Source: Pseudomonadales bacterium
GTDB lineage: Bacteria; Pseudomonadota; Gammaproteobacteria; Pseudomonadales; Azotimanducaceae
Reading direction: 5' to 3'
DNA: 47,867 nucleotides
NCBI GenBank assembly: GCA_028283025.1
Contig: JAPYNO010000006.1
Coordinates: 1 to 47,867, forward strand
Both the position numbers and the translations under genes were made by a program. The notes beneath the pieces were generated by a model. That model was not told where the DNA came from. It did no database searches and worked only from the letters and a program-made list of their open reading frames with translations. Shown one piece after another: positions 16,812-25,726 of this stretch (position 1 is its first letter; each line of letters begins with the position of its first letter).

Positions 16812-19586
16812 TCAGAACTTCATCTTCACGCCGACGGCGAAGCGACGGCCGTGGTTGTACAGGCCGATCGGACGGCCTTGATCTGCCGTGTGATCCTCGC
16901 GGCTCGCATACCACTCGATTTCTTCATCGGTCAGATTCAGGACTTGGAACAGAACTTGAATGTCGTCCGTCACATGATAGCTAGAGTTGAAGTCGAGTGA
17001 CCCATAGTCGCCTTTGTAGCCGATCAAGCCGCGGCTGACACCAATCCCGAACCCAAGCTCGTTGCCTACGCCCCCGGGAGTAGCCGCTAGAGTCGTCGTG
17101 TTTGATGGGACGTTGGCGGTATGCAGGTGGTTGGACGCATACTCTGAACGGAATGTGTAGGACAGGCGCGCTGCAAGGCCGAATCCCTCATAGTAGACCG
17201 TAGCGTTCCATGTATCTTCGGAATGCCCGAAGAACACGGCCTCACGGCCTGCGTCCGTCAGCGCCTTTGTTGGGGTCACATCCGCTTCCGAATTGGTGTA
17301 GTTCGCCGTCACGCCGAATCCGTAGGCAATGTCCTGTTGATAGTTGATCTCGAAGCCGTCAAGGGTGAGACCTTCACCGTTGATGGGCCGCTCGATCGTG
17401 AATTCTCGGGTTTCCTCGACCTCATTGCCATCAACAAGCGACCAATAGAGGCGATTGTCTTTGAACGACTCTATATCGATGAACGAATCGACATCTTTCG
17501 TGAAATAGGTGAACGCGAGCACTGAAGAGTCATTGAAGTACCACTCGGCAGAGAGGTCAAACTGGGTTGAGCGGTATGGTTCGAGGTCCGGGTTGCCTTC
17601 GAACGCCGTGCAGCCTCGGCTGCCACAGTTGCGCGTCTCAAACGGGGCGATAGCGACATAGTTCGGGCGAGCCATCACTTCTGCCGCAGCGAAGCGCAGC
17701 ACCACGTCTTCGATACCCTCATAGGCTATGTTGAAACTTGGCAGGATGTCGGAGTAATCATTGTTCGTGACAGCAGGTCGAATGGCGTTACGCCGCTCCG
17801 CATTGAAGTTACTGCCTGTGTATCGCGAAGCCTCTGCATCGGTGCTCGTACTCACATAGCGCAGCCCGATGTTGCCACGAAAGTCACCAGTTTCGAAGTT
17901 GCCTTGCACATAGGCGCTGGTCACTTCCTCATTCACGTCATAACGGTCATTCGGGTCATTCCACGAGGAATTGGGTGTACCCGCCACTTCCGGGATGCCG
18001 TTTTGCCATGCTTCAAACGCAGCGATATCGAAGTGCCACATCTGCATAGGCACAGCACCAACTTCAAAATCTGTTACTCGGCCGCCACTCGCAAACTGTG
18101 CCAAGGTGCCCTCTTCGGCGAAATCCCGCTTCACGCGGCTCGCACCCTTGTTGTAGTCGCGATACTTGATGCCCGCTTCAACGCTCGAGAAGAAGGCGTT
18201 GTTCAGCATGAACTCGGCATCGGCTTGCATAAATGTCGCGTCGGAGTCGTTGCGGATGGTGTTGATGTGAGAGTAGTGGAACCGGTAGTCGTCGGGCATC
18301 AGGCCAGCATCGACTGTGTGTTCCATGATGCCGGAAGACATATCGAAACTCAGCGTTGACGGCGCATAAAACTGACCAGCCTTGTCAATCGTCATGCCGT
18401 CGGCAAAACTGTGACCTGCTTGCACTGTCACCGTGTAGTTACCGCGATCTAGCGTTGCTTCTAAGTTAAAAGCAGTGGTTTCGACCTCATCTTGATAGAG
18501 CCCCGTGTCGTACACGCTAGAACCCCAGTTGACAGTGGTGCAGCATTCGATGAGGTCGCCTGAAACTGCAGTGCCGTCGCGATACTCAGTCACAAAATTG
18601 TGCGGACGACCGAACAAGCCCTGAATATTGAACCCAAATGAGTAGATGCCTTGCGACTCAGTTTCTGTGACCGAGCTCAATGCCGAGAGGGTGATATCCA
18701 AGTCGTCGCGTGGCGCAAACTGTAGAGTCACGAAAGGCGTGCTCAGGCTGCGGTCGGCATCGTAGCGGTTTGCGCCGACTCGGGCCGGAAGACGGTGCTT
18801 CTCGCCATCACCGTTGAAGTCGATGAGACCGAAGTAACCTGCGGTGTTGCGCTTCGAGTCCATCAACGTGGCGCCGTCCCGGTACACATAGGCGACGTTG
18901 ACGCCAAACGTTTCTGCATCGTTTTTCCAGTTGTACAAGCCTGAGATATGCGGTTGGTTCTCATCGGCGTTCTCAAAATGGAAGAATCTCGCTGAAGCGG
19001 CGCCTGAATTGGCATCAGCGTCGAGTGGCTTGCGCGTTCTGACGATGACCGTGCCACCCATGGAGCCTTCATCGATACTCGCTTCCGGCGATTTGTAGAC
19101 TTCTAGCGTGTCAACAATCTCGGTTGGCAGCAGGTAGTAGTTAAAACTCCGGTCGCGAAGTTCGGTGCGCCTATTGCTCGCAGTACCTGACGCGATTTGC
19201 TGACCGTTCAGCAGCGCCAAGTTCAAGTGCGATGGTGTGCCGCGGATACTGACGCGAACCCCCTCGCCATCGCGCTCATCTTTCTCGACTTGTACGCCGG
19301 TGACGCGCTGCAAGGCATCGGCAACGTTCACATCGGGGAATTGGCCAATGTCTTCGGCGGACACTGCGTCCACAATGGCGTTCGCGTCTCGCTTGATGGC
19401 GATGTTCCTTTTCAGCGAGTCGCGGTAGCCGGTCACGACAATCTCTTCAACGACTTGCGCTTCATCGTCTGCGTCTTCCCGCTCAGACTCTTGGGCGTAT
19501 GCGGTAAGCCCCCCCCCAAGGGCCAATATCAGGACGCTTGTCAGATTCGCCGCCCTTACCTTATTACTATTGGCTATTGCTCCCAT
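16812..19586 (-). CDS. TonB-dependent receptor, Caulobacter-type
   Basis: A 924-residue outer-membrane receptor with an excellent GGAGGAG ribosome site at the chosen ATG. A signal peptide ends near TAYAQ, followed by a TonB-box-like region VEEIVVTGYRDSL. The plug motifs NVADALQRVTGVQV and the segments RDRSFNYYLLPTEIVDTLEVYKS and EGSMGGTVIVRTRKPLD are diagnostic of the Caulobacter-type family used for sugars and other large nutrients. It shares a divergent promoter region with the amino-sugar kinase, so a muropeptide or chitooligosaccharide ligand is possible; its operon partner is PhoX-like, which suggests a phosphorylated ligand instead. Confidence 0.85.
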   Translation of the reverse strand: MGAIANSNKVRAANLTSVLILALGGGLTAYAQESEREDADDEAQVVEEIVVTGYRDSLKRNIAIKRDANAIVDAVSAEDIGQFPDVNVADALQRVTGVQVEKDERDGEGVRVSIRGTPSHLNLALLNGQQIASGTASNRRTELRDRSFNYYLLPTEIVDTLEVYKSPEASIDEGSMGGTVIVRTRKPLDADANSGAASARFFHFENADENQPHISGLYNWKNDAETFGVNVAYVYRDGATLMDSKRNTAGYFGLIDFNGDGEKHRLPARVGANRYDADRSLSTPFVTLQFAPRDDLDITLSALSSVTETESQGIYSFGFNIQGLFGRPHNFVTEYRDGTAVSGDLIECCTTVNWGSSVYDTGLYQDEVETTAFNLEATLDRGNYTVTVQAGHSFADGMTIDKAGQFYAPSTLSFDMSSGIMEHTVDAGLMPDDYRFHYSHINTIRNDSDATFMQADAEFMLNNAFFSSVEAGIKYRDYNKGASRVKRDFAEEGTLAQFASGGRVTDFEVGAVPMQMWHFDIAAFEAWQNGIPEVAGTPNSSWNDPNDRYDVNEEVTSAYVQGNFETGDFRGNIGLRYVSTSTDAEASRYTGSNFNAERRNAIRPAVTNNDYSDILPSFNIAYEGIEDVVLRFAAAEVMARPNYVAIAPFETRNCGSRGCTAFEGNPDLEPYRSTQFDLSAEWYFNDSSVLAFTYFTKDVDSFIDIESFKDNRLYWSLVDGNEVEETREFTIERPINGEGLTLDGFEINYQQDIAYGFGVTANYTNSEADVTPTKALTDAGREAVFFGHSEDTWNATVYYEGFGLAARLSYTFRSEYASNHLHTANVPSNTTTLAATPGGVGNELGFGIGVSRGLIGYKGDYGSLDFNSSYHVTDDIQVLFQVLNLTDEEIEWYASREDHTADQGRPIGLYNHGRRFAVGVKMKF
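19509..19517. repeat. Nine-base homopolymer in the receptor signal-peptide region
   Basis: A run of nine C on the plus strand (nine G in the coding direction) encodes the GGG in LALGGGLTAYA within the signal peptide of the Caulobacter-type receptor. A one-base slip would shift the frame near the N-terminus, so slipped-strand phase variation is possible. No other such tract was noticed in coding sequence here. Confidence 0.6.
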
Positions 19587-19743
19587 TTCTCTCCTCCGAT
19601 TAGTGTGAAAAATTATCCGCAACCCTCAAGTCAGTATTGTTCAGTCAGTATCATTGAATAGTGTCCCACAGTGTTCCATTATGTTCAATAACAACGAGAT
19701 GGTGCGCCCATGTCAGTGGTCTTTATACACGTTTTAATGTGGT

Positions 19744-19772
19744 TTGACAAAAATATATGACCAATATAGCAT
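19744..19772 (+). promoter_or_regulatory. Putative sigma-70 promoter and GntR half-site for the kinase
   Basis: TTGACA at 19744-19749 is a perfect -35, followed after 17 bases by TAGCAT (4/6 to -10). The spacer holds GACCAATA (19759-19766), the same 8-mer found in the palindrome upstream of murQ. The element lies about 90 bp before the kinase ATG. Recognition by the GntR regulator is inference. Confidence 0.4.
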
Positions 19773-19861
19773 CAATCCACCCCGTTCTGTGCCAATTCGA
19801 TTCGATCTCACATGTACAAAACAGATGCGAAACAGGGGCATACATCGGTAAGAATTGACTC

Positions 19862-20749
19862 ATGAAGTACTTTCTCGGCATCGACGCGGGCGGCAGTCAC
19901 TCAAGGGCGCGACTTACGGACATTGATGGCACCGCGCTTGGCGAGGGAAAGGCTGGCGCTGCGAATGCGCGCATCGGACTGGACAGCCTGCATGAGGTGT
20001 TGATGACCGTCACCGCGGACGCGATGACCGCAGCCGGACTCGATCAATCGCAACTGCCGCTGATCACTGCTGGCATGGGCCTTGCGGGCATCTCTCGCCC
20101 AGGCATGGCACAAGCCGTCTGCGAACTTGACTTCCCTTTCGGCGCCGTACACGTCGAATCCGATGCGGCCATTGCCAACCTAGGCGCTCATCTCGGCGAA
20201 GACGGCGCGACCCTAGTGCTCGGCACTGGCAGCGTCGCCTATATCAAGGTCGGTGACACAGTGATCACGATCGGCGGCTACGGCTTTCCAATTTCTGACG
20301 AAGGCAGTGGCGCGGCGCTTGGTTTAAGCGCGATGCGACACGCCTTGCGCGCCCTTGATGGCCGCACTAAACCCACCCCTTTGAGCGCTGCGGTGACTGA
20401 GAATTTCGACCATGACACAGCGCGCGCGATCGAATGGATGGACGCTGCGACACCTACGGACTATGCGACTTTCGCGCCTATGATCATGGAATATGCCGAA
20501 AAAAACGATGAGATCGCCCGCTCGATCGTAGAAGATGCTGTCAAGCATGTCGAGCGATTCATCGAAACGATTTTTGAGAAGGGTGCGCCGAGATGCGCTC
20601 TGGCTGGCGGATTGTCGCAGCGCTTGCGACCGTGGCTGCGCGAGCGCACCGCCGCGAGACTGACCGATGCGAAAAGCGACTCGCTCAATGGCGCACTCAT
20701 CTTGGCACGGGGCGCCCCTGCTCGCAGCGCTGCTCCTGCGACGATGTGA
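19862..20749 (+). CDS. BadF/BadG-family amino-sugar kinase (GlcNAc/MurNAc kinase-like)
   Basis: A 295-residue ASKHA-fold ATPase. The phosphate-1 motif is GIDAGGSHSRARLTD, with DAAIANLGAH, VLGTGSVAY and DEGSGAALG downstream, and an adenosine-type segment CALAGGLSQRL near the C-terminus. These match BadF-family N-acetylglucosamine and N-acetylmuramate kinases. It sits between the Caulobacter-type receptor and nagA, convergent with nagA (10 bp between stops). With MurQ encoded nearby, dual GlcNAc/MurNAc phosphorylation like MurK would complete the pathway. Substrate choice cannot be read from the sequence. Confidence 0.8.
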   Translation: MKYFLGIDAGGSHSRARLTDIDGTALGEGKAGAANARIGLDSLHEVLMTVTADAMTAAGLDQSQLPLITAGMGLAGISRPGMAQAVCELDFPFGAVHVESDAAIANLGAHLGEDGATLVLGTGSVAYIKVGDTVITIGGYGFPISDEGSGAALGLSAMRHALRALDGRTKPTPLSAAVTENFDHDTARAIEWMDAATPTDYATFAPMIMEYAEKNDEIARSIVEDAVKHVERFIETIFEKGAPRCALAGGLSQRLRPWLRERTAARLTDAKSDSLNGALILARGAPARSAAPATM

Positions 20750-20758
20750 AGGGACGAT

Positions 20759-21901
20759 TCAAACCGACGTTTCGACTCCGTCGATCCACACCTGAAGCAG
20801 TTGATAGTCAGCCGATACCCGTAATAAATCGGCCGCGCAACCAAGTGCGATGGCACCCACTTGGTCATCAATGCCCAGAAACGAACAGGGTGCATGGCTC
20901 GCCATGCTTGATGCCTCTTCAATACTGATATCGAGCATCGTCATCGCGTTCCTCACAGCTTGCAGCATCGACAAGGCGGCGCCCGCAAGGGTGCCGTCTT
21001 CAGACAGGCACACGCCATCGACACAATTGATTCGCCGATCATCAAGGTAAAAGTGATCCGTATTCGCACCGACAACCGGCATGGCATCCGTCACTAGCAT
21101 CAGCTTACGGTCAAGCTTCGCCCGCAGCGCGAGGCGCAGCATCGCCGGATGCACATGCGCCCCATCAACAATAAGACTGCACCAGGCGTTTGATTCCAAC
21201 GCCGCAGCAATGACGCCGGGAGCGCGCGAGCGCATGGTAGGCATGGCGTTGAAGAGATGCGTAAATCCGGTAGCGCCCGCATCAAGCACGCAATGCGTCT
21301 CATCGTAGCTCGCGTTTGTATGACCGATGCAAACCTTGACGCCGTGCGCCACGAGATGCGAAACCTGATCTCGCTCGGCACATTCCGGCGCGAGCGTCAC
21401 CAGCACTTGCGCGTGTTCGGCTGATGTTAAGATTTTGATCGCCTCATTCGAAAGGCGCCGTAACTTGCGAGCATCGTGGATGCCTCTTTTTTCAACATTC
21501 AAGAAAGGGCCTTCAATGTGTACGCCCGCAATGCCCGGCACCTCTCTCCTGACAGCCTCATCGATGGCGCTGACGGCCTGTTCGACCTTGTCAAGATCGT
21601 CGCTGATGAGGGTCGGCAACAAGCGGGTGGTACCAAACGCGCGATGCGCTTCGGCAATTTCAATCGCCCTCTCCACGCTCGGTTCGTCATTGAACAGCAC
21701 GCCACCGCCGCCATTGACCTGCACATCAACAAAGCCCGGCAAGAGGTAGTCGCCTTCAAGGTGAATCACATCACCAAAGCTGTCAGGCGACGGCGATGCA
21801 CTGAGCTTGACAACACGCCCGTCGCACACTTCCACCGAGCCACCTTCGACTATTCCGTCGAGGGTGACGATGCGCCCGCCCGAAAAAACACTCCGCCCCA
21901 T
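20759..21901 (-). CDS. nagA: N-acetylglucosamine-6-phosphate deacetylase
   Basis: A 380-residue amidohydrolase. Conserved pieces include the metal/substrate segment GVHIEGPFLNVEKRG, CIGHTNASY, GFTHLFNAMPTM and LMLVTDAMPV, all typical of NagA. It hydrolyses GlcNAc-6-P to glucosamine-6-P in the cytoplasm. It is the last gene of the murQ-gntR-nagB(II)-nagA operon, 8 bp after nagB(II). Length matches the family (about 380). Confidence 0.92.
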   Translation of the reverse strand: MGRSVFSGGRIVTLDGIVEGGSVEVCDGRVVKLSASPSPDSFGDVIHLEGDYLLPGFVDVQVNGGGGVLFNDEPSVERAIEIAEAHRAFGTTRLLPTLISDDLDKVEQAVSAIDEAVRREVPGIAGVHIEGPFLNVEKRGIHDARKLRRLSNEAIKILTSAEHAQVLVTLAPECAERDQVSHLVAHGVKVCIGHTNASYDETHCVLDAGATGFTHLFNAMPTMRSRAPGVIAAALESNAWCSLIVDGAHVHPAMLRLALRAKLDRKLMLVTDAMPVVGANTDHFYLDDRRINCVDGVCLSEDGTLAGAALSMLQAVRNAMTMLDISIEEASSMASHAPCSFLGIDDQVGAIALGCAADLLRVSADYQLLQVWIDGVETSV

Positions 21902-21909
21902 GCTTGTCC

Positions 21910-23025
21910 CTACAGCGTTTTCGTCACCTTGCTCAGATTGCGCGGGCGATCTGGGTCGAGACCCCGGTAGAGAGACAGTGCATTGGCGAACTTATAGAAG
22001 CTCTGCAGGAACACCAGCGGCTGCAAGTCGGCATGGATTGCGCGCGGCATCGGCAGGCAGATAGCACCTTCCACAGGCTCGCCAGCCACAAGCACGCGCG
22101 CGCCGCATTCGAGAAGCTCTTTGGAAACGCTGTCAATGCTTCGCTGAGACGCATCAAAGGAGGCGATTGCGAGCACCGGAAATCCCTTGTCAATCATCGA
22201 CAAGGGGCCATGGCGAACTTCGGCGGCACTATACCCTTCAGCTTGAATCGTGCAGGTCTCCTTGAGTTTCAAAGCGGCTTCCTGCGCACCAGCAAGACCG
22301 ATGCCTCTGCCGAGCACCAAGGCCTGGCGAGCTTCGCGCATCAGCGCAAAGGCGTACGACCAGTCTTGCAACCAAGCCTCGGCGAGCGTCTCAGGCAAAT
22401 GCGCGAGCGCATCACACGCATTGTTTTGACCGCACCATTTGGCACAGAGATGATAGAGCACGGACATGGCACCGATACAGGACTTGGTGGCTGGCACGCT
22501 GATTTCAGCACCGACACTGATTGGTAGTACATCATCCGCAAGGCTTGCGAGCGGGCTCGCCTCGTCGTTGACGATGGCGAGCAGGTAAGCACCGCCTGCT
22601 TTCGCAGCCTCGCACGCACTCAAGATATCCGGGCTTCTGCCAGATTGGGAAATGGCGATGCACACCGCACCTTGCAGGTGAGTCTGAGCTGCATAGATCG
22701 ATGCGACGGAGGGCGCGAACGAGCAGCACGCAAGCCCCATGCGGGTTTCAAAGAGATACTTGGCATAGGTCGCTGCATGGTCGGAACTCCCACGCGCGCA
22801 GGTCACGATGAAATTGGGAGAAATACTCTTGAGCCCACCGACGATACGCGCGACAAGCGCAGCATTGCGCGAATGCTGCTGCCCAATGCGTTGCGGAATT
22901 TCGGCGGCCTCCTGATACATCTGAGTGGCCGACATATTCATCGCCAAGGCATCAAGCTCCAGCGCGTTAGTCTCCATTGCATCTGGGCTCGACGCGGAAA
23001 TGCCGCCAATCGCCATACTCGCCAT
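21910..23025 (-). CDS. nagB-II: Glucosamine-6-phosphate deaminase, SIS type (NagB-II)
   Basis: A 371-residue protein with two SIS domains. The motifs CARGSSDHAATYAKYLFE and AISQSGRSPDIL mark the first domain, and ALVLGRGIGLAGAQEAALKLKETC with AEVRHGPLSM the second. It lacks the glutamine amidotransferase part of GlmS, as expected for NagB-II, which turns glucosamine-6-P into fructose-6-P and ammonia. GGAG eight bases upstream supports the ATG at 23025, which overlaps the gntR stop as TGATG. This non-orthologous deaminase is common in Shewanella- and Xanthomonas-type GlcNAc pathways. Confidence 0.88.
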   Translation of the reverse strand: MASMAIGGISASSPDAMETNALELDALAMNMSATQMYQEAAEIPQRIGQQHSRNAALVARIVGGLKSISPNFIVTCARGSSDHAATYAKYLFETRMGLACCSFAPSVASIYAAQTHLQGAVCIAISQSGRSPDILSACEAAKAGGAYLLAIVNDEASPLASLADDVLPISVGAEISVPATKSCIGAMSVLYHLCAKWCGQNNACDALAHLPETLAEAWLQDWSYAFALMREARQALVLGRGIGLAGAQEAALKLKETCTIQAEGYSAAEVRHGPLSMIDKGFPVLAIASFDASQRSIDSVSKELLECGARVLVAGEPVEGAICLPMPRAIHADLQPLVFLQSFYKFANALSLYRGLDPDRPRNLSKVTKTL

Positions 23026-23744
23026 CAGCGTATCTCCGTGACAAATTCATATCTGTCGCCGCGATACGCCGACCGCGTGAACTCAATCAAGGTGCCGTCA
23101 TTGAGCCAGGTGATCCGTTCAATGCGCAACACCTCACTGTTTTCTTGGATCGACAGAAGCCCCGCCTCGGTCGGCGATGCGAGGGAAGCGCGCACTTTCT
23201 GACGGCCTTGCTGCGGCCTATTGCCCTTGGCTTCGAGCGCTGCATAGAGTGAATCTCTGATTTCTTCGATCGGCGGCAGGTGGGTCTTGGCAACCACGGC
23301 ATGTTCAATCGCAAGGGGTTCGCCGCCTGAAAGACGAACGCGGCCAAGACGCGCGACCACGGCCGAGGTTGACAGTTTCAGCATTGCCGCCTCCTCCCGA
23401 GTGGGATTGGCATAATTTCTCACCAGCCAGATAGAATCGGGCGCTCGACCACGCGCCTTGGTATCTTCCGTGAATCCACCTAGATATGTGGCTGGCATTT
23501 CGATGCGCTCAGCAACAAATGTGCCAGACCCCTGCTTGCGCCGAAGCAGTCCTTCCTCAATGAGTTGATCGACAGCTTTGCGGATGGTGACGCGCGAGGC
23601 GCCGGTGAGTTCACAGAGGTCGCGTTCGGAAGGGAGCGCGTCTCCTGCTGTGATTTCGCCTTCGGTGATTTGCTGGCGAATCGACTTAGCGATCTGGATA
23701 TACAGCGGCGTACTACTGCTTTTGCCAGATGAGAGATCAATCAT
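23025..23744 (-). CDS. GntR/HutC-family regulator of amino-sugar genes
   Basis: A 239-residue regulator. An N-terminal winged helix (PLYIQIAKSIRQQITEGEI, ALPSERDLCELTGASRVTIR) is followed by a UTRA effector domain from about residue 80 (YLGGFTEDTKARGR). The start at ATG 23744 overlaps the murQ stop as ATGA; an ORF extension to 23813 would run inside murQ. HutC-family relatives (NagR/DasR/NagQ) bind GlcNAc-6-P or glucosamine-6-P. Genes on both sides of the operon suggest it responds to an amino-sugar phosphate and binds the TGGT-N5-ACCA site before murQ. Confidence 0.88.
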   Translation of the reverse strand: MIDLSSGKSSSTPLYIQIAKSIRQQITEGEITAGDALPSERDLCELTGASRVTIRKAVDQLIEEGLLRRKQGSGTFVAERIEMPATYLGGFTEDTKARGRAPDSIWLVRNYANPTREEAAMLKLSTSAVVARLGRVRLSGGEPLAIEHAVVAKTHLPPIEEIRDSLYAALEAKGNRPQQGRQKVRASLASPTEAGLLSIQENSEVLRIERITWLNDGTLIEFTRSAYRGDRYEFVTEIR

Positions 23745-24679
23745 TTCCCGACTCTGTTCGCTCGCGAAACCCTGTTCAATTCGCGAATCGCGTCGCGCAG
23801 TACGCCGTTGCATCGAGTCAGCAAATCCGATGCGTCGCCAAGCGTCATACCAGATGCGAGAAGCACTGCAAGCTTGATATTGCCGTTTGCATCATCGAGC
23901 GAAGATCGTGCAACAGCCTTGTCAACATGCGCGATCTGCTCGATGATCTCCACCGCACGAGCCTCGAGCTTTTGGTTGGAAATGACCATGTCCACCATCA
24001 GCCCCCGATAGACACGCCCGCAGCGAATCATGGTGGCGGTCGAAAATAGGTTCAAGATAACTTTTTGCGCAGTGCCAGCGTTCATGCGCGTGGAGCCAGC
24101 AATGACCTCGCTGCCCGTTTCGGCGCAGATGCCGAACTGCGCCGCATCAAGCAGCGGCGATGGGCGATTGTTGGCAATACCAATGGTCAGCGCGCCAGCC
24201 TGATTGCCTTGCTCGATCGCGCTCAAGGTGTACGGCGTGCGCCCGCTTGCCGCGACAGCGACGAGCACATCCATTTTGGTCATCGCGATCTCGCCAAGGT
24301 CGCGTACCGCTGCATGGGCATCGTCTTCGGCAAGTTCAACGCTCCCCATCACTGCGTCCTCACCGCCCGCCAAAGCATATGCGATGCGCGCCGCTGGCCA
24401 GCCAAAGGTTGGCTCAAGCTCGACGCCGTCCTGCACAGCGATTCTGCCCGACGTGCCCGCGCCCGCATAGATCAGGCGTCCACCTTTCATCAAGCGTCGT
24501 GATGTCTCTTCCGCGACATGCGCAATTGTCGCGAGCTGCGGACGAACAGACGCGAGCGCCGATAATTGCGCCTCGAACATAGCACTGACAGCACTCGCAG
24601 TAGACCAGCGATCAATGTCCGCAAATCTTTCGCTCACGCTTTCGGTTGGCATTGCTCGCTCAAACACCTGTTTTCTCAT
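23741..24679 (-). CDS. murQ: N-acetylmuramic acid 6-phosphate etherase
   Basis: A 312-residue SIS-domain etherase. The family motif GRLIYAGAGTSGRIAVQDGV and VAASGRTPYTLSAIEQG are clear, as is GSTRMNAGTAQKV near the middle. MurQ removes D-lactate from MurNAc-6-P to give GlcNAc-6-P. GGGGGGT upstream of the ATG at 24679 is a good ribosome site. It heads the operon with gntR, nagB(II) and nagA, so MurNAc-6-P enters GlcNAc catabolism directly. No AnmK or MurP-type PTS gene is in the window. Confidence 0.92.
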   Translation of the reverse strand: MRKQVFERAMPTESVSERFADIDRWSTASAVSAMFEAQLSALASVRPQLATIAHVAEETSRRLMKGGRLIYAGAGTSGRIAVQDGVELEPTFGWPAARIAYALAGGEDAVMGSVELAEDDAHAAVRDLGEIAMTKMDVLVAVAASGRTPYTLSAIEQGNQAGALTIGIANNRPSPLLDAAQFGICAETGSEVIAGSTRMNAGTAQKVILNLFSTATMIRCGRVYRGLMVDMVISNQKLEARAVEIIEQIAHVDKAVARSSLDDANGNIKLAVLLASGMTLGDASDLLTRCNGVLRDAIRELNRVSRANRVGK

Positions 24680-24755
24680 CAATGACCCCCCAAAATCTAG
24701 TCTTCCTCATTGCACGGAAGACACCTCTCTTTGAAGGATATCGCCGGTATTGTAG

Positions 24756-24768
24756 TGGTATTAGACCA
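24756..24768. promoter_or_regulatory. Palindromic GntR-operator candidate upstream of murQ
   Basis: TGGTATTAGACCA is an inverted repeat (TGGT-N5-ACCA) in the 176-bp region between murQ and the divergent luciferase-like gene, 77 bp from the murQ start. It resembles the TGGTCTAGACCA-type sites of DasR/NagR (GntR/HutC) regulators, but has a five-base rather than four-base centre. GACCAATA of this site recurs before the kinase. Confidence 0.5.
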
Positions 24769-24855
24769 ATAATCCAACTGCGCGCAGGCCAAACGCAGCA
24801 CAGCACCCTTGTGTTGTCGTATCCTATTCAGGAGTTCAAAAACAGGAGATTCAGG

Positions 24856-25725
24856 ATGCGATTCACTTTCATGGAAAGTATGTGCGATCCATCCCACTAC
24901 CGACCTTTGGCGATCGCCGCCGAAGAAGCTGGCTATCACAGCTTCGGCTTCGCCGACAGCATCATGTATAAGCGAGACTCTGATTCCAAGTACCCGTATC
25001 TTGCGAGCGGCGAGCGCGAGTTCATTGGCGCCAGCCCGATGATCGATCCGTTCATACTCGCTGCAAGCTTGGCGAGCGTGACCTCGCGCCTCGAATTAGT
25101 CACTTTCGTCGCCAAGCTCGCTGTGCGCCACCCGGTGCTGGTCGCGAAGACTGTGTCCTCGCTTGCCGCCATGTCGGACAATCGTTTTCATTTCGGCGTG
25201 GGCTTAAGCCCGTGGCCGGAGGACTTCGCTGTCTGCGGCGCCGAGTGGCGCGCCCGCGGCAAGCGCATGGACGAGCAGATCGAAATTTTGCGCGGCTTAT
25301 TTGCGGGTGGCTATTTCCAGTATCAAGGAGCGCACTACGACCTGCCCGCCATCAAGATCAATCCGGCGCCGAGTGCGCCCGTCCCCATCTATATCGGCGG
25401 TCACAGCGAGGCCGCGCTGCGCCGAGCCGCCATTCATGGCGATGGCTGGATGCACGCCGGCGGTGACAAGGATGATTTCGCGCCACTCCTAGAGCGGCTC
25501 AACCAACTGCGCGAAGAGCACGGCACGGCTGAGCGTCCCTTTCGCATCTATGTGATTTCAATGGGCGCCTTCTCACGAGAAGGCATTGAGCGACTCGAAG
25601 CTGCTGGCGTGACTGATGTCATCGTCGGTTTTCGCAATGTCTACGATCCGAGCACGCAAAGCATGGGCGTGCAGGAGAAGATTGATGCCTTGAACGGCTA
25701 TGCGGAGGCGATTATTCGGGGCTGA
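24856..25725 (+). CDS. Luciferase-like (LLM class) flavin monooxygenase
   Basis: A 289-residue TIM-barrel protein of the bacterial-luciferase-like family. Supporting segments are FGVGLSPWPEDF, RMDEQIEILRGLF, PVPIYIGGHSEAALRRAA and GDGWMHAG. AGGAG lies about ten bases upstream of the ATG. These enzymes use FMNH2 or F420 to oxidise diverse substrates. It converges on the second flavoprotein gene with 1 bp between stop codons. The substrate is unknown; the steroid-type flavoproteins nearby make ring or side-chain oxidation plausible. Confidence 0.75.
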   Translation: MRFTFMESMCDPSHYRPLAIAAEEAGYHSFGFADSIMYKRDSDSKYPYLASGEREFIGASPMIDPFILAASLASVTSRLELVTFVAKLAVRHPVLVAKTVSSLAAMSDNRFHFGVGLSPWPEDFAVCGAEWRARGKRMDEQIEILRGLFAGGYFQYQGAHYDLPAIKINPAPSAPVPIYIGGHSEAALRRAAIHGDGWMHAGGDKDDFAPLLERLNQLREEHGTAERPFRIYVISMGAFSREGIERLEAAGVTDVIVGFRNVYDPSTQSMGVQEKIDALNGYAEAIIRG

Positions 25726-25726
25726 T

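Noticed and set aside
23745-23813. Extended N-terminus for the GntR regulator
   Set aside because: It would lie inside murQ, and the ATGA overlap marks 23744 as the start.
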